IMG/VR virus record: IMGVR_UViG_3300047678_000345
Span: 1-33,710 of that record
From: a virus
DNA length: 33,710 nucleotides
Reading direction: 5' to 3' (one strand)
Numbering within the stretch: the stretch's first letter is position 1; each line of letters starts with the position of its first letter. Positions 16,635 through 23,999 of this stretch are shown piece by piece. The translations under genes and the position numbers were made by a program. The notes beneath the pieces were generated by a model, which saw only the letters and a program-made list of their open reading frames with translations, had not been told where the DNA came from and ran no database searches.

Positions 16635-17031
16635 AAACCTTAAGCAACACAAGAGCTGTTGTAAATAAGAAAGATACAACGCCAACAATTGTATAAACCT
16701 TAGTTTTAAACTTCTTGTAGTCTTCTATTTGTTCTTCGTATTTTTTAAGAGACTCTTTGATAGAATCAATAGATATTTTTATGTCTTTATTATTTATATA
16801 ATAAGATTTTATATTTTTAAGATCGTCAATATTAACAGCCTCTTCAACAGAGCCTTTCCATTCTTTTAAATCGTTAATGGCGTGTTTCATGCCAGAAATT
16901 TTGGTCAATTCAACATTAAGACCGTTTATTTCTTCTGCAAGAGAATCACAGTTTTCCCCAAGTTTTTCTAGTTCTTTAAGGATGTATTTAGACCACTCAG
17001 TCCAACCATTATTATTTTCTAATTCTGACAT
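16615..17031 (-). CDS. Coiled-coil protein with C-terminal membrane anchor
   Basis: A 138-residue protein with a long helical, heptad-rich domain (about 1-110) and one hydrophobic segment near the C-terminus (VYTIVGVVSFLFTTALVLLK, about 112-131), followed by a short basic tail. This layout, coiled coil then C-terminal anchor, is that of tail-anchored proteins and of small phage lysis-accessory proteins of the XhlA type; the link to XhlA is a weak guess. Its start overlaps the end of the upstream minus-strand gene by 20 bases in another frame, so the two are cotranslated. Its 3' end overlaps RNase HI. The leader motif at 17223-17230 suggests late expression. Confidence 0.65.
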   Translation of the reverse strand: MSELENNNGWTEWSKYILKELEKLGENCDSLAEEINGLNVELTKISGMKHAINDLKEWKGSVEEAVNIDDLKNIKSYYINNKDIKISIDSIKESLKKYEEQIEDYKKFKTKVYTIVGVVSFLFTTALVLLKVFMKISS

Positions 17032-17203
17032 CAGATTTTATTTTTTCAAATATATCTTCTTTTTTTTGCTCTTCTAGTATGATTTCAGCATTTTTAACGT
17101 TACTGATAATTTGTTTGAATTTTCTATTTATACTTTGAAGCTTGTCTACTATTTCTATAGAATGCTTATCTAAGTAAAAATTTACCACAGATTGATTTTG
17201 CAT
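17012..17203 (-). CDS. Small coiled-coil protein, hypothetical
   Basis: A 63-residue charged protein (MQNQSVVNFYLDKHSIEIVD...) predicted to be mostly helical. It is not recognised. It is first in a two-gene minus-strand operon and overlaps the next gene by 20 bases. TATTTATT on the minus strand lies 19 bases before its ATG, which supports it as a real gene despite its size. It may partner the membrane-anchored coiled-coil protein encoded downstream. Confidence 0.6.
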   Translation of the reverse strand: MQNQSVVNFYLDKHSIEIVDKLQSINRKFKQIISNVKNAEIILEEQKKEDIFEKIKSDVRIRK

Positions 17204-17222
17204 AAATTTGTTTTTTAGTTTT

Positions 17223-17230
17223 AATAAATA
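17223..17230 (-). promoter_or_regulatory. TATTTATT motif of the minus-strand operon
   Basis: On the minus strand TATTTATT ends 19 bases before the ATG at 17203. Only a 4-bp inverted repeat (TAGT/ACTA) surrounds it. The rest of the 206-base divergent gap 17204-17409 holds the plus-strand motif at 17383-17390 and a small 7-bp hairpin (TATAATG-TCCTT-CATTATA, near 17306-17324) of unknown role. Confidence 0.45.
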
Positions 17231-17382
17231 CTATCATTTCTCAATACTAGTTTATCTGTAGAATTTCTTAAGATAATAACAATTTTTATTACCAAAAGCC
17301 AATATAATGTCCTTCATTATATACATAGGGTTAAAAGTTTTTAATTCCTTGGTTTTCACACCAAAAACCACAAAATATTGCC

Positions 17383-17390
17383 TATTTATT
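17383..17390 (+). promoter_or_regulatory. TATTTATT motif before the 17410 gene
   Basis: CCTATTTATT ends 19 bases before the ATG at 17410. The motif lies in a 14-base palindrome (ATTTATTAATAAAT, 17384-17397). It heads the plus-strand set of probable internal virion proteins. Confidence 0.45.
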
Positions 17391-17409
17391 AATAAATTAT
17401 CTCATATAT

Positions 17410-18207
17410 ATGAAAAAAGATAAAACTTTACAAGAGGAGTTAAATAGAATGAAACAACTTGCTGGCATTTTAAATGAAGCTGTTGGGCAACCTGCTCCAG
17501 GTGGTCAACAAAATCCAAATGCCCCAGCACAACAAAACACGCAACAAGCGGATCCTGCTAAAACAGCACAAAACATCCAAACCACAATGAATCAAGCTAT
17601 GGATCAACTTGTAAAAGATTTACCCAATATTCTTAAAAATTTTACAGCAACAGCTGGAGATAAAGATAGTGAGCTAGATATAACAGGGCAACAACAGACT
17701 AAACCGCAACCACAAGCTCAATCGCAACCACAAGCGCAGGCTCAACCACAATCTATTAAAGAGTCAGACAACCAAAAAGAATTAATGTTTGATGAAGATA
17801 AATATAAATCTAATTTACATAATGACGTTAATGAAGGAGGAGTAATTGGTTTAATTGCTTCACTACCAGTAATAGCAAAAGTTGGAGGTAATCTTATTAA
17901 TAAGCTTGGTAAAAAAGTAAACTCTCAAAATCTGCAATCTTTTGGTAATGCAACAGCGGCGGCAGGAGAAAAATTACATCATGTTTACATAGGCACAATA
18001 GAAAAAATAATTTCTCCTTTCATGAAAAATGCAGATCCTAAAACAAAACATATGGCAGCTGAGGCTGTATTTATGACTCTTGTAGGAGTGTTGTTTGCAC
18101 AGGGTTTAACTGACCCAACTCTTTTAACTCATGTAAAAGGAGCAGAATTAGCAAATTATGCTAAAAGTTTATTACCAGCGTCTTTAAGTCTTGCTGGATT
18201 ATCATAA
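17410..18207 (+). CDS. Probable internal virion protein with capsid-targeting-like N-terminus
   Basis: A 265-residue protein. The first 23 residues form a charged helix ending in ILNE before Ala (L21-N22-E23, then A24). In T4, proteins packaged into the head carry short N-terminal targeting peptides cut by the gp21 protease after [LI]-x-E, so this looks like such a peptide. Residues 25-120 are a Gln/Pro/Ala-rich low-complexity linker. Residues about 133-265 form a compact hydrophobic helical domain (GGVIGLIASLPVIAKVGGNL; HMAAEAVFMTLVGVLFAQGL), possibly membrane-active. It starts a run of three genes with similar N-termini and is followed 6 bases later by a nuclease-fold gene. An ejected protein that acts on the host membrane is conceivable; the function is unknown. 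Confidence 0.6.
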   Translation: MKKDKTLQEELNRMKQLAGILNEAVGQPAPGGQQNPNAPAQQNTQQADPAKTAQNIQTTMNQAMDQLVKDLPNILKNFTATAGDKDSELDITGQQQTKPQPQAQSQPQAQAQPQSIKESDNQKELMFDEDKYKSNLHNDVNEGGVIGLIASLPVIAKVGGNLINKLGKKVNSQNLQSFGNATAAAGEKLHHVYIGTIEKIISPFMKNADPKTKHMAAEAVFMTLVGVLFAQGLTDPTLLTHVKGAELANYAKSLLPASLSLAGLS

Positions 18208-18213
18208 TAAATT

Positions 18214-18669
18214 ATGAGAAAAATAAATTTTAAAAAAATGGCAAATAGAATGCTTTTGAAAGAAAAAAAGCAAGCTAGAAAACCATTTGGGTCTGTTGAT
18301 ATTGTTAAACAAAACGCTAATAAGATGTCAAAAAAAATGACAGCACCTGAAAAAGCGCTTGATAAAATGTTGAAGGAGCTTAAAGTAAATTATGAGCCTC
18401 AAAAAATTGTTGGACCAAAAATATATGATTTTTATATTATAGATTTTAATTTATTGATTGAAGTTGATGGAGACTATTGGCATGCAAACCCAGCAATATA
18501 TTTAGAAGGTGATCATAATAAAACACAAAAAAGAAATGTGAAGAACGATAGATTTAAGGATATTTTAGCAAGCGGAAGAGGATTTGGTTTAATCAGAATT
18601 TGGGAAAGCGACCTAAAGAACGATTATGCAGGTGTTAAAAAAATGTTGAAAAATAAACTAGGTATATGA
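18214..18669 (+). CDS. PD-(D/E)xK-fold nuclease (Vsr/DUF559-like)
   Basis: A 151-residue protein whose core (about 45-150) follows the Vsr/DUF559 restriction-endonuclease-like pattern: E46 in APEKALDKML, D72 in PKIYDFYIIDF, the active-site strand LLIEVDGDYWH with E83 and D85, then NDRFKDILASGRGFGLIRIW with the typical final strand. Such enzymes nick or cut DNA and occur as mismatch-repair, restriction or homing nucleases. The basic N-terminal 45 residues contain MLLKE (L15-K16-E17), a possible prohead-protease site, although Lys rather than Ala or Gly follows. It is translationally linked to both neighbours, overlapping the next gene by ATGA. It may be a homing enzyme or a nuclease carried in the virion; the first is the conservative reading. 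Confidence 0.7.
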   Translation: MRKINFKKMANRMLLKEKKQARKPFGSVDIVKQNANKMSKKMTAPEKALDKMLKELKVNYEPQKIVGPKIYDFYIIDFNLLIEVDGDYWHANPAIYLEGDHNKTQKRNVKNDRFKDILASGRGFGLIRIWESDLKNDYAGVKKMLKNKLGI

Positions 18670-19100
18670 AAAATAGATTAAGAAGTATCATAAGAAAAGA
18701 AATGAATCTTATATTTGAGGCTATGGATGGCGGTGTCTTAGATGATGCTATGGCCAATATAGAGGATCAAATAGATACTAATGTAAAAAATCTAGAAAAT
18801 ATCAAAAAGACCACCGATCAAGACATAAAAAATAAAGAAAATGTTGTTAAAGGCAAGAAACAACTAAGAAGTCAATTGCCAGCACAAAATCCTGATAGAC
18901 AAGGACTTGAAAAAGAAGTTCCTGCTAAAGAAAAAGAAATTGCAGCCGAAAAGAAACAAGCTGAAGATGTAGAAAAAGCAAAAACTGACTTTGAAAAAAC
19001 TAAGGCTGAATTACAGAAAAAACAAGCCGAACTTACTAATGCTAAACCTGAAGGTGAAAAAGGCACATCTGTATTAAAATCTTTGCCATCAGCAATTTAA
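18666..19100 (+). CDS. Coiled-coil protein with [LI]xE N-terminal signal
   Basis: A 144-residue, highly charged protein. It begins MKNRLRSIIRKEMNLIFE then Ala, a basic amphipathic helix ending in I16-F17-E18, again like a T4-type capsid-targeting peptide with its cleavage site. The rest is a long Lys/Glu/Gln coiled coil (for example DFEKTKAELQKKQAELTNAK), similar in style to scaffold or prohead-core proteins. It overlaps the nuclease gene by 4 bases. A scaffold or internal head protein is the best guess from these traits and the gene context. No family is recognised. Confidence 0.6.
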   Translation: MKNRLRSIIRKEMNLIFEAMDGGVLDDAMANIEDQIDTNVKNLENIKKTTDQDIKNKENVVKGKKQLRSQLPAQNPDRQGLEKEVPAKEKEIAAEKKQAEDVEKAKTDFEKTKAELQKKQAELTNAKPEGEKGTSVLKSLPSAI

Positions 19101-19107
19101 AAAAATC

Positions 19108-19119
19108 ATTTGTTTTAAA
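19108..19119 (+). repeat. Direct repeat left of the HNH gene
   Basis: ATTTGTTTTAAA occurs here and again at 19986-19997, bracketing the HNH endonuclease gene 878 bases apart. Both copies are followed by an ATATTTAT leader motif. This may mark the borders of an insertion, although a 12-base AT-rich repeat is modest evidence. Confidence 0.5.
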
Positions 19120-19128
19120 TTTTTTTCA

Positions 19129-19145
19129 CATATTTATAAAATATG
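19129..19145 (+). promoter_or_regulatory. Leader signal of the HNH gene, hairpin including the start codon
   Basis: CATATTT (19129-19135) pairs perfectly with AAATATG (19139-19145) over a 3-base loop, and the second arm includes the ATG at 19143. TATTTATA lies at 19131-19138. If transcribed, this hairpin would hide the start codon. Confidence 0.45.
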
Positions 19146-19979
19146 GAAAAGAAAATATGCACAAAATGTAAGCTAGAAAAAGAAATTTCTAGCTTTTATT
19201 TTTTAAAGAAAGAAAATAAGCACAAAACAACATGTGCTGAATGCGATAAGAGCTATGTAAAAAAATACAGAGATTCAAATAAATCAGAAATAAAAAACAA
19301 AAACAAAGAATATGCATCTAAGCATAAAGATAAATATGCTGAATACTCTAGAAAATATAGAATAAAAAATTTAGAAAAAATACAATCTTTTAGAGAGAAA
19401 AATAAAATAAAAAACAACGAAGCTGTTAAAAAGTATAATTCTTTAAACAAAGAAAAGGTAGAAGAATATAAAAAAATGTATAGAGAAAAAAACAAAGAAA
19501 AGGCAAAAATTTATAGAGAAAACAATAAAGAAAAAGCTGTTGAATATAGAATAAAAAACAGAGACAGAATTAAGATGTTGCAGAAACAAAGCAGAATCAA
19601 AAACAAAGATAAAATAAACGAAAAGATTAAAATAAAAAGAGATACCAATCCTTTGTTTAAGTTAGATTTAAATATAAGAAATTTAATAAAAAACTCATTT
19701 AAAAAAACAAATCATAGAAAAGCTAAAAAAACAGTCCAAATATTAGGCTGTACTGTTAAGTATTTTAAAGCATATATAGAAGAACGTTTTGAATCCTGGA
19801 TGAATTGGGGTAATTATGGTAAATATGACCCAAATGGGCCAAAAACTTGGAATATAGATCATATCATACCAATATATGTAGCTAAAACAGAAGAGGATAT
19901 TATAAGGCTTAACCATTACACAAACCTAAGACCTCTTTGTTCTAAGGAAAATTTAGATAAAAGTAACAAATTAATATAA
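19143..19979 (+). CDS. HNH homing-type endonuclease
   Basis: A 278-residue endonuclease. A zinc knuckle lies at the N-terminus (C6, C9, C31, C34). The middle (about 45-175) is a very long Lys/Glu/Asn-rich helical linker of imperfect repeats (YRIKN, YREKN, KEKAK). The catalytic HNH domain is at the C-terminus: NIDHIIPIYVA, HYTNLRPLCSKENLDKSNK. This architecture is typical of free-standing phage homing endonucleases, which cut intron- or gene-free alleles and spread themselves. It stands alone between a coiled-coil gene and baseplate genes and is bracketed by the 12-base direct repeats at 19108 and 19986, consistent with insertion. It carries its own leader motif. Confidence 0.88.
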   Translation: MEKKICTKCKLEKEISSFYFLKKENKHKTTCAECDKSYVKKYRDSNKSEIKNKNKEYASKHKDKYAEYSRKYRIKNLEKIQSFREKNKIKNNEAVKKYNSLNKEKVEEYKKMYREKNKEKAKIYRENNKEKAVEYRIKNRDRIKMLQKQSRIKNKDKINEKIKIKRDTNPLFKLDLNIRNLIKNSFKKTNHRKAKKTVQILGCTVKYFKAYIEERFESWMNWGNYGKYDPNGPKTWNIDHIIPIYVAKTEEDIIRLNHYTNLRPLCSKENLDKSNKLI

Positions 19980-19985
19980 AAACTG

Positions 19986-19997
19986 ATTTGTTTTAAA
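19986..19997 (+). repeat. Direct repeat right of the HNH gene
   Basis: Second copy of ATTTGTTTTAAA (first at 19108-19119), 7 bases after the HNH stop codon. See the left copy. Confidence 0.5.
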
Positions 19998-20011
19998 AAA
20001 TTTTAATATTA

Positions 20012-20038
20012 TATTTATCTAAACACCAAAAAAGATAA
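20012..20038 (+). promoter_or_regulatory. Leader signal of the baseplate gene pair
   Basis: TATTTATC at 20012-20019. TTATCT (20015-20020) pairs with AGATAA (20033-20038) over a 12-base loop, ending 2 bases before the ATG at 20041. Here the last motif base is C and the partner arm carries the matching G. Confidence 0.4.
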
Positions 20039-20040
20039 TT

Positions 20041-20916
20041 ATGAGTGAAAATGAAAAAATATCAATAGGAGGCGCTAATAAAACGGCAAATCCAATTCAG
20101 TCGCATTTAGATGCTGAAACAAAAGCTAAGGCTCAAGAGTATGGCGTACCTGAAAATCTTGTAAATAATGATGAGTTTAAGGTTCCGACAGAAAGAGTTG
20201 AACTACCATCAAAAGGATTGTTTTATCCAAACAAAAAATCTTTTGTAGATATTAAATATATGACTGCAGAAGAAGATAATATTCTTTATTCTTCAGATCT
20301 TATTAAGAGCGGAAAAGTATTGGATGTACTTTTAGAGTCTGTTATCAAAGATAAAGATTTGAGACCTGATGACATGCTTTCTGGAGACAGAAACTTTGTT
20401 CTTATTGAAGTAAGAAGAACGGGTCTTGGCGATGAGTATAAACCAGGAAATATAAGATGTGAATCTTGTAATCAAGATTTTTCTCCAACAGTTGATTTAA
20501 GTAAATTAAAATCTAGACCTTTGGAATTAGAACCTGACGCTGATGGTCTTTATGAAGTTGTTCTCCCTATGACAAAAATTACAATTAAATTCAGATTGCT
20601 TAGAGGATCAGACGAAAAAAGATTAAGTAAGTCATTAGAGAAAAAAGCTGGTAACGTCAAAGTTTCAAGACTAATTACTGAAAGATATTTACTACAGATT
20701 ATGGCTGTTAATGACAATACTGATAAGACTTATATCAATAAATTTATTTCTGCAATGCCAACAAAAGACTCTTTATTCTTTAGAGAATATAACAGACAAG
20801 TTGAGCCTGGGTTAGATTTAAATTATGAATTTGAATGTAGTCATTGTGGACACTTACAAGAAAGAGATGTTCCTATTAATTCAAAACTATTCTATCCTGA
20901 CGTTGATCAAGAATAA
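20041..20916 (+). CDS. Baseplate protein, T4 gp26-like, zinc ribbon
   Basis: A 291-residue protein. After a disordered N-terminus it has VELPSKGLFYPNKKS (about 53-67), the LPSKG-x-x-Y signature of the T4 baseplate-hub family that includes gp26. Two CxxC pairs, C140/C143 (RCESCNQDF) and C266/C269 (ECSHCGHLQ), can bind one zinc. The segment between them is beta-rich (YEVVLPMTKITIKFRLLRGS). The next gene encodes a paralogue with the same signature and CxxC pairs and overlaps this stop by 1 base (TAATG), so the two are translated together and may form a complex during hub assembly. Family naming is from memory of the motif. Confidence 0.7.
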   Translation: MSENEKISIGGANKTANPIQSHLDAETKAKAQEYGVPENLVNNDEFKVPTERVELPSKGLFYPNKKSFVDIKYMTAEEDNILYSSDLIKSGKVLDVLLESVIKDKDLRPDDMLSGDRNFVLIEVRRTGLGDEYKPGNIRCESCNQDFSPTVDLSKLKSRPLELEPDADGLYEVVLPMTKITIKFRLLRGSDEKRLSKSLEKKAGNVKVSRLITERYLLQIMAVNDNTDKTYINKFISAMPTKDSLFFREYNRQVEPGLDLNYEFECSHCGHLQERDVPINSKLFYPDVDQE

Positions 20917-21938
20917 TGGAGAGTGAAGAAAATAAAAACGAACTCAGAAAAAGTATAGATGAATTAAAAGTAGATTTTGAGCAGTTTAAAGATAAAATAG
21001 ACGGCTTTCAAAAAATAGTAAAATCAGAAAATAAAAAATTAGAAAAGCCTTTTGAAATGCTTAACCTGCCATCAAAAGGCTTTTTTTATGAAAATAAAAC
21101 TAGCTTTCTTTTACTAGGGTATCTTACTTATTTCGAAGAGAATTTGCTAACAAGTGAAATGCTTGTTGAGAATGGTATTGCCTATGAAATCGCTCTAGGA
21201 AATCTAATATACAACGACGATATTAAAATAGACGAACTCCTAACAGGAGATGTTCAAGCTATGTCTCTAGCTTTAAGATCGTTTTCTTATGGAAATAATA
21301 TCGAACTAGATTTAAACTGTAATCACTGTAATAAAGAATCAAAAGCTTCAATACCGCTTACAAGTTTTCAAATGAAAGAAGTTCAAAGAATTCCTGATGA
21401 AAATGGAGAGATACATTTAGAACTTGGAAAATTGAAAATACCTGTAAAGATTAAGCCCATCACATTTAAGCAGGAGTTAGAATATTATAAAAAAGAGGAA
21501 AAATTGCCTCTTGAAAACATAGCTTTATCAGTAAGAGAATTTAATGGAGAAAGGGATCCTAAAAAAATACTTAATAGTATTAGAACATTAAGACTCCTTG
21601 AATCAAGAGAGTTAAGAAATGAAATTTCAAAGAACACTCCTGGAGTTGATACAAAATATGGTCATGTTTGTGAATTTTGCGATAAAGTTACGGATTATGA
21701 TTTTGGTGGTAATACAATGGGCCTATTAAAACTACCTGCTTCTTACAGAAACAGCGTATTAGAGGAGATATTCTTATTGGTATACTACGGAAAGTCAATA
21801 ACAATAGACGACGCTAAGAGGATGCCTGTGACTGAGAGAAGGTGGTTTATCAATAGGATAAGCGAAGAAGTTGAGAAACAAAGAGAAGCGGAGAAAAAAG
21901 AGATGTCAAAGGCAAAAAGCAAGTCAAAGCACAAGTAA
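20916..21938 (+). CDS. Baseplate hub assembly protein, gp26/gp51-like paralogue
   Basis: A 340-residue protein. The N-terminal 45 residues are a coiled coil (ELRKSIDELKVDFEQFKDKI). Then follows MLNLPSKGFFYENKTSF with the LPSKG signature, and CxxC pairs C135/C138 (NCNHCNKES) and C252/C255 (VCEFCDKVT). The C-terminal 70 residues (EEIFLLVYYGKSITIDDAKR; MPVTERRWFINRISEE) look like the short helical domain of T4-type hub assembly factors such as gp51, followed by a Lys/Ser tail. It is an apparent fusion of a gp26-like domain with that helical domain. Start overlaps the upstream stop by 1 base. Role in baseplate hub assembly is inferred. Confidence 0.65.
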   Translation: MESEENKNELRKSIDELKVDFEQFKDKIDGFQKIVKSENKKLEKPFEMLNLPSKGFFYENKTSFLLLGYLTYFEENLLTSEMLVENGIAYEIALGNLIYNDDIKIDELLTGDVQAMSLALRSFSYGNNIELDLNCNHCNKESKASIPLTSFQMKEVQRIPDENGEIHLELGKLKIPVKIKPITFKQELEYYKKEEKLPLENIALSVREFNGERDPKKILNSIRTLRLLESRELRNEISKNTPGVDTKYGHVCEFCDKVTDYDFGGNTMGLLKLPASYRNSVLEEIFLLVYYGKSITIDDAKRMPVTERRWFINRISEEVEKQREAEKKEMSKAKSKSKHK

Positions 21939-21951
21939 ATTAATAAAAAAT

Positions 21952-21975
21952 AACCTATTTATACTAAAATAGGTT
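21952..21975 (+). promoter_or_regulatory. Leader hairpin of the 21981 gene
   Basis: A perfect 9-bp stem, AACCTATTT (21952-21960) with AAATAGGTT (21967-21975), and a 6-base loop ATACTA. It encloses TATTTATA (21956-21963) and ends 5 bases before the ATG at 21981. No T-run follows, so it is not a terminator. It is one of the two strongest examples of the leader series. Confidence 0.55.
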
Positions 21976-21980
21976 TCATA

Positions 21981-23990
21981 ATGAACCATACAGACTTTTT
22001 CCAAGAATATCAAAATAGAAAGAAGACTTCTGAAGATCTTTTTAAAGGCCTACAGTCCAAGTTCGTATTAAACGAAGGTGAGATTGATGAGGCTCTGTTT
22101 GGGCTTGTTAAAGGCGCTAAGGATAAGGAAAAGGACCTTTCAGATTACTATCATAAAATTACAACCAACGCACCAAACTGGCAATCTTATAAGCTTAATT
22201 TAGGCGGAGGCAAATTTGTTGAAATAGGTAAGACTACTGATGAAGAAAAAAAACAGGCATGGAATGAGCTTTTGAAACAGGCGAGTGCTGATAAATTTAA
22301 AGGTGGCATTGCTAATGAAAAAGGAATTGTTGTATATGATTCTAAAGTAAAGTCGCAGACACAACAACCACAACAACCACAACAAACAGGCGGAACCCAA
22401 CCCTCAAACTATCAAATAGAAAGAAAAGGAAAAACTTATTATTTTGGTAAAAACCAAAACGAAAGATATACAGCAGAAGTTGTATCTCCAGGAGATGCGG
22501 CTATGATGAATTATGATTGGCAACACAGTGAGTTAAAATATTTATTTGAGCCACCACTTAAATTAATAGGCAAGCAAATGGCTTTTGACTTAAAACAAGG
22601 AATTGTAATGAATTTTGTTGGAAAATGGGAAGGTCCATTTGTTGGAAATACTTTTGCTGGAATTTATGATGGCGAATATTTTAAAGGTAATTATAAATGG
22701 GACAATACCGATTTTAATCCTAGTAAGAAAACTGTAAAAGAAAAAGCAATTGCTTTTGTTGATGGCACGTTTTCAGACAGAACAAATACTGGAATCTTAG
22801 GATCTCCCAACATAGTGTCTACAGTAGATAATTTTCATTTAATACAAATACCAGTTGGTTATTCTATTGAAGTTTTGACAAACAAACAACTTAGACATAC
22901 AATCACAACTACAAAAAGACTAGACGGAGTAAATTCAAATTTTACTTATTATGTTTATTTAGGATATGAAGCTGGAGAACAAGAACCATTGCCTGTAACT
23001 TTATCTTGGGAACAAATAAGAATGGATTTTGACAACTATCAAATAAATTTAAATATAAAAAATATTCCTGGACTTTTTAAATTACAATCAGATGAGAATA
23101 TAATTGAATTAAAAATAGTGAAAGCTGGAACCCCTCCTGTCTTTACTAAAAAAGAAGCTTTTGATGATGCAAAAACATATTCAGAAGATTTACCTTTGTT
23201 ATCTGGTTTGAAATCTATTAGCCCTAGTGTTAAAAAATCTGAAGTTGATTTTGATTTGAGTGATGATGCTGATTTTGAAAATTTTTTAAAATCAAAAAAT
23301 TATATAAATTCTCCTCAGTTTTTAAAAGATTTAGAAACTATAGGAAAAGGAATAGATTATGGTAAAGTAAAAAATATATCTAAATATCCTGATTTGGTTA
23401 AAATATTTACTCCAGATGTTTTATCTGAAGGTTTTAGTGTAGATGATGATTATGGTAGTGGATATGGAGATTATGAATCTGTATATCAAACTAATGATCC
23501 TGCTAAGACAGAAACATTTAAAAAACTTAAACAAAATTTAGAAGCTCAGTATAAAGATTATTTTCAAAAATATGGACAATACCCAGATGAATTTAAAGAA
23601 CAAATGAAAATGATTTCTAAAGCTTATGGCCCAAAGAAAAAAAAGAAAATTGTTTCAAACCCGTCAAATAATACCTCTTTAGCACAACCACAAGTTCAAA
23701 AAACATCTGAAGATGCAGCTCTTAATAGATTAGATAATTTTGTAAAATATTTTGTAGAAAAAATTCAGTCTAAAACAAAAGACATTGGGAAAACACAAGA
23801 AATAAAAAATTTCATTTTTAATGCAATTAAACAAAGATTGCAACAATATAAACAAACAGCTAAAAAAACAGTTGAACCTGTAAATATTGCTAATGTTAAC
23901 CCTTCATCTAAACAACAAATTGGCAAGCCTTTTACAGCCGAATCTATAATAAGGCTTAAGATAAGGGGTATTTTAAAGAAAATGTTGTAA
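21981..23990 (+). CDS. Large probable virion protein with [LI]xE N-terminal signal
   Basis: A 669-residue protein of unknown function. The first 32 residues form a charged helix ending FVLNE before Gly (L30-N31-E32, then G33), a possible capsid-targeting peptide with prohead-protease site. A Gln/Pro linker (QQPQQPQQT) lies near residue 135. A central beta-rich region (about 195-270) with GKWEGPFVGNTFAGIYDGEY and FKGNYKW has MORN-like spacing of Gly and aromatic residues. The C-terminal part is helical and basic, ending AESIIRLKIRGILKKML. It stands alone between a leader hairpin (21952) and another (24000). A head-internal or ejected protein is plausible; enzymatic motifs are not seen. Confidence 0.6.
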   Translation: MNHTDFFQEYQNRKKTSEDLFKGLQSKFVLNEGEIDEALFGLVKGAKDKEKDLSDYYHKITTNAPNWQSYKLNLGGGKFVEIGKTTDEEKKQAWNELLKQASADKFKGGIANEKGIVVYDSKVKSQTQQPQQPQQTGGTQPSNYQIERKGKTYYFGKNQNERYTAEVVSPGDAAMMNYDWQHSELKYLFEPPLKLIGKQMAFDLKQGIVMNFVGKWEGPFVGNTFAGIYDGEYFKGNYKWDNTDFNPSKKTVKEKAIAFVDGTFSDRTNTGILGSPNIVSTVDNFHLIQIPVGYSIEVLTNKQLRHTITTTKRLDGVNSNFTYYVYLGYEAGEQEPLPVTLSWEQIRMDFDNYQINLNIKNIPGLFKLQSDENIIELKIVKAGTPPVFTKKEAFDDAKTYSEDLPLLSGLKSISPSVKKSEVDFDLSDDADFENFLKSKNYINSPQFLKDLETIGKGIDYGKVKNISKYPDLVKIFTPDVLSEGFSVDDDYGSGYGDYESVYQTNDPAKTETFKKLKQNLEAQYKDYFQKYGQYPDEFKEQMKMISKAYGPKKKKKIVSNPSNNTSLAQPQVQKTSEDAALNRLDNFVKYFVEKIQSKTKDIGKTQEIKNFIFNAIKQRLQQYKQTAKKTVEPVNIANVNPSSKQQIGKPFTAESIIRLKIRGILKKML

Positions 23991-23999
23991 CTTTTCTGT

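Noticed and set aside
21952-21975. Hairpin read as a transcription terminator
   Set aside because: The 9-bp stem is not followed by a T-run and ends 5 bases before a start codon, so it is listed with the leader signals.
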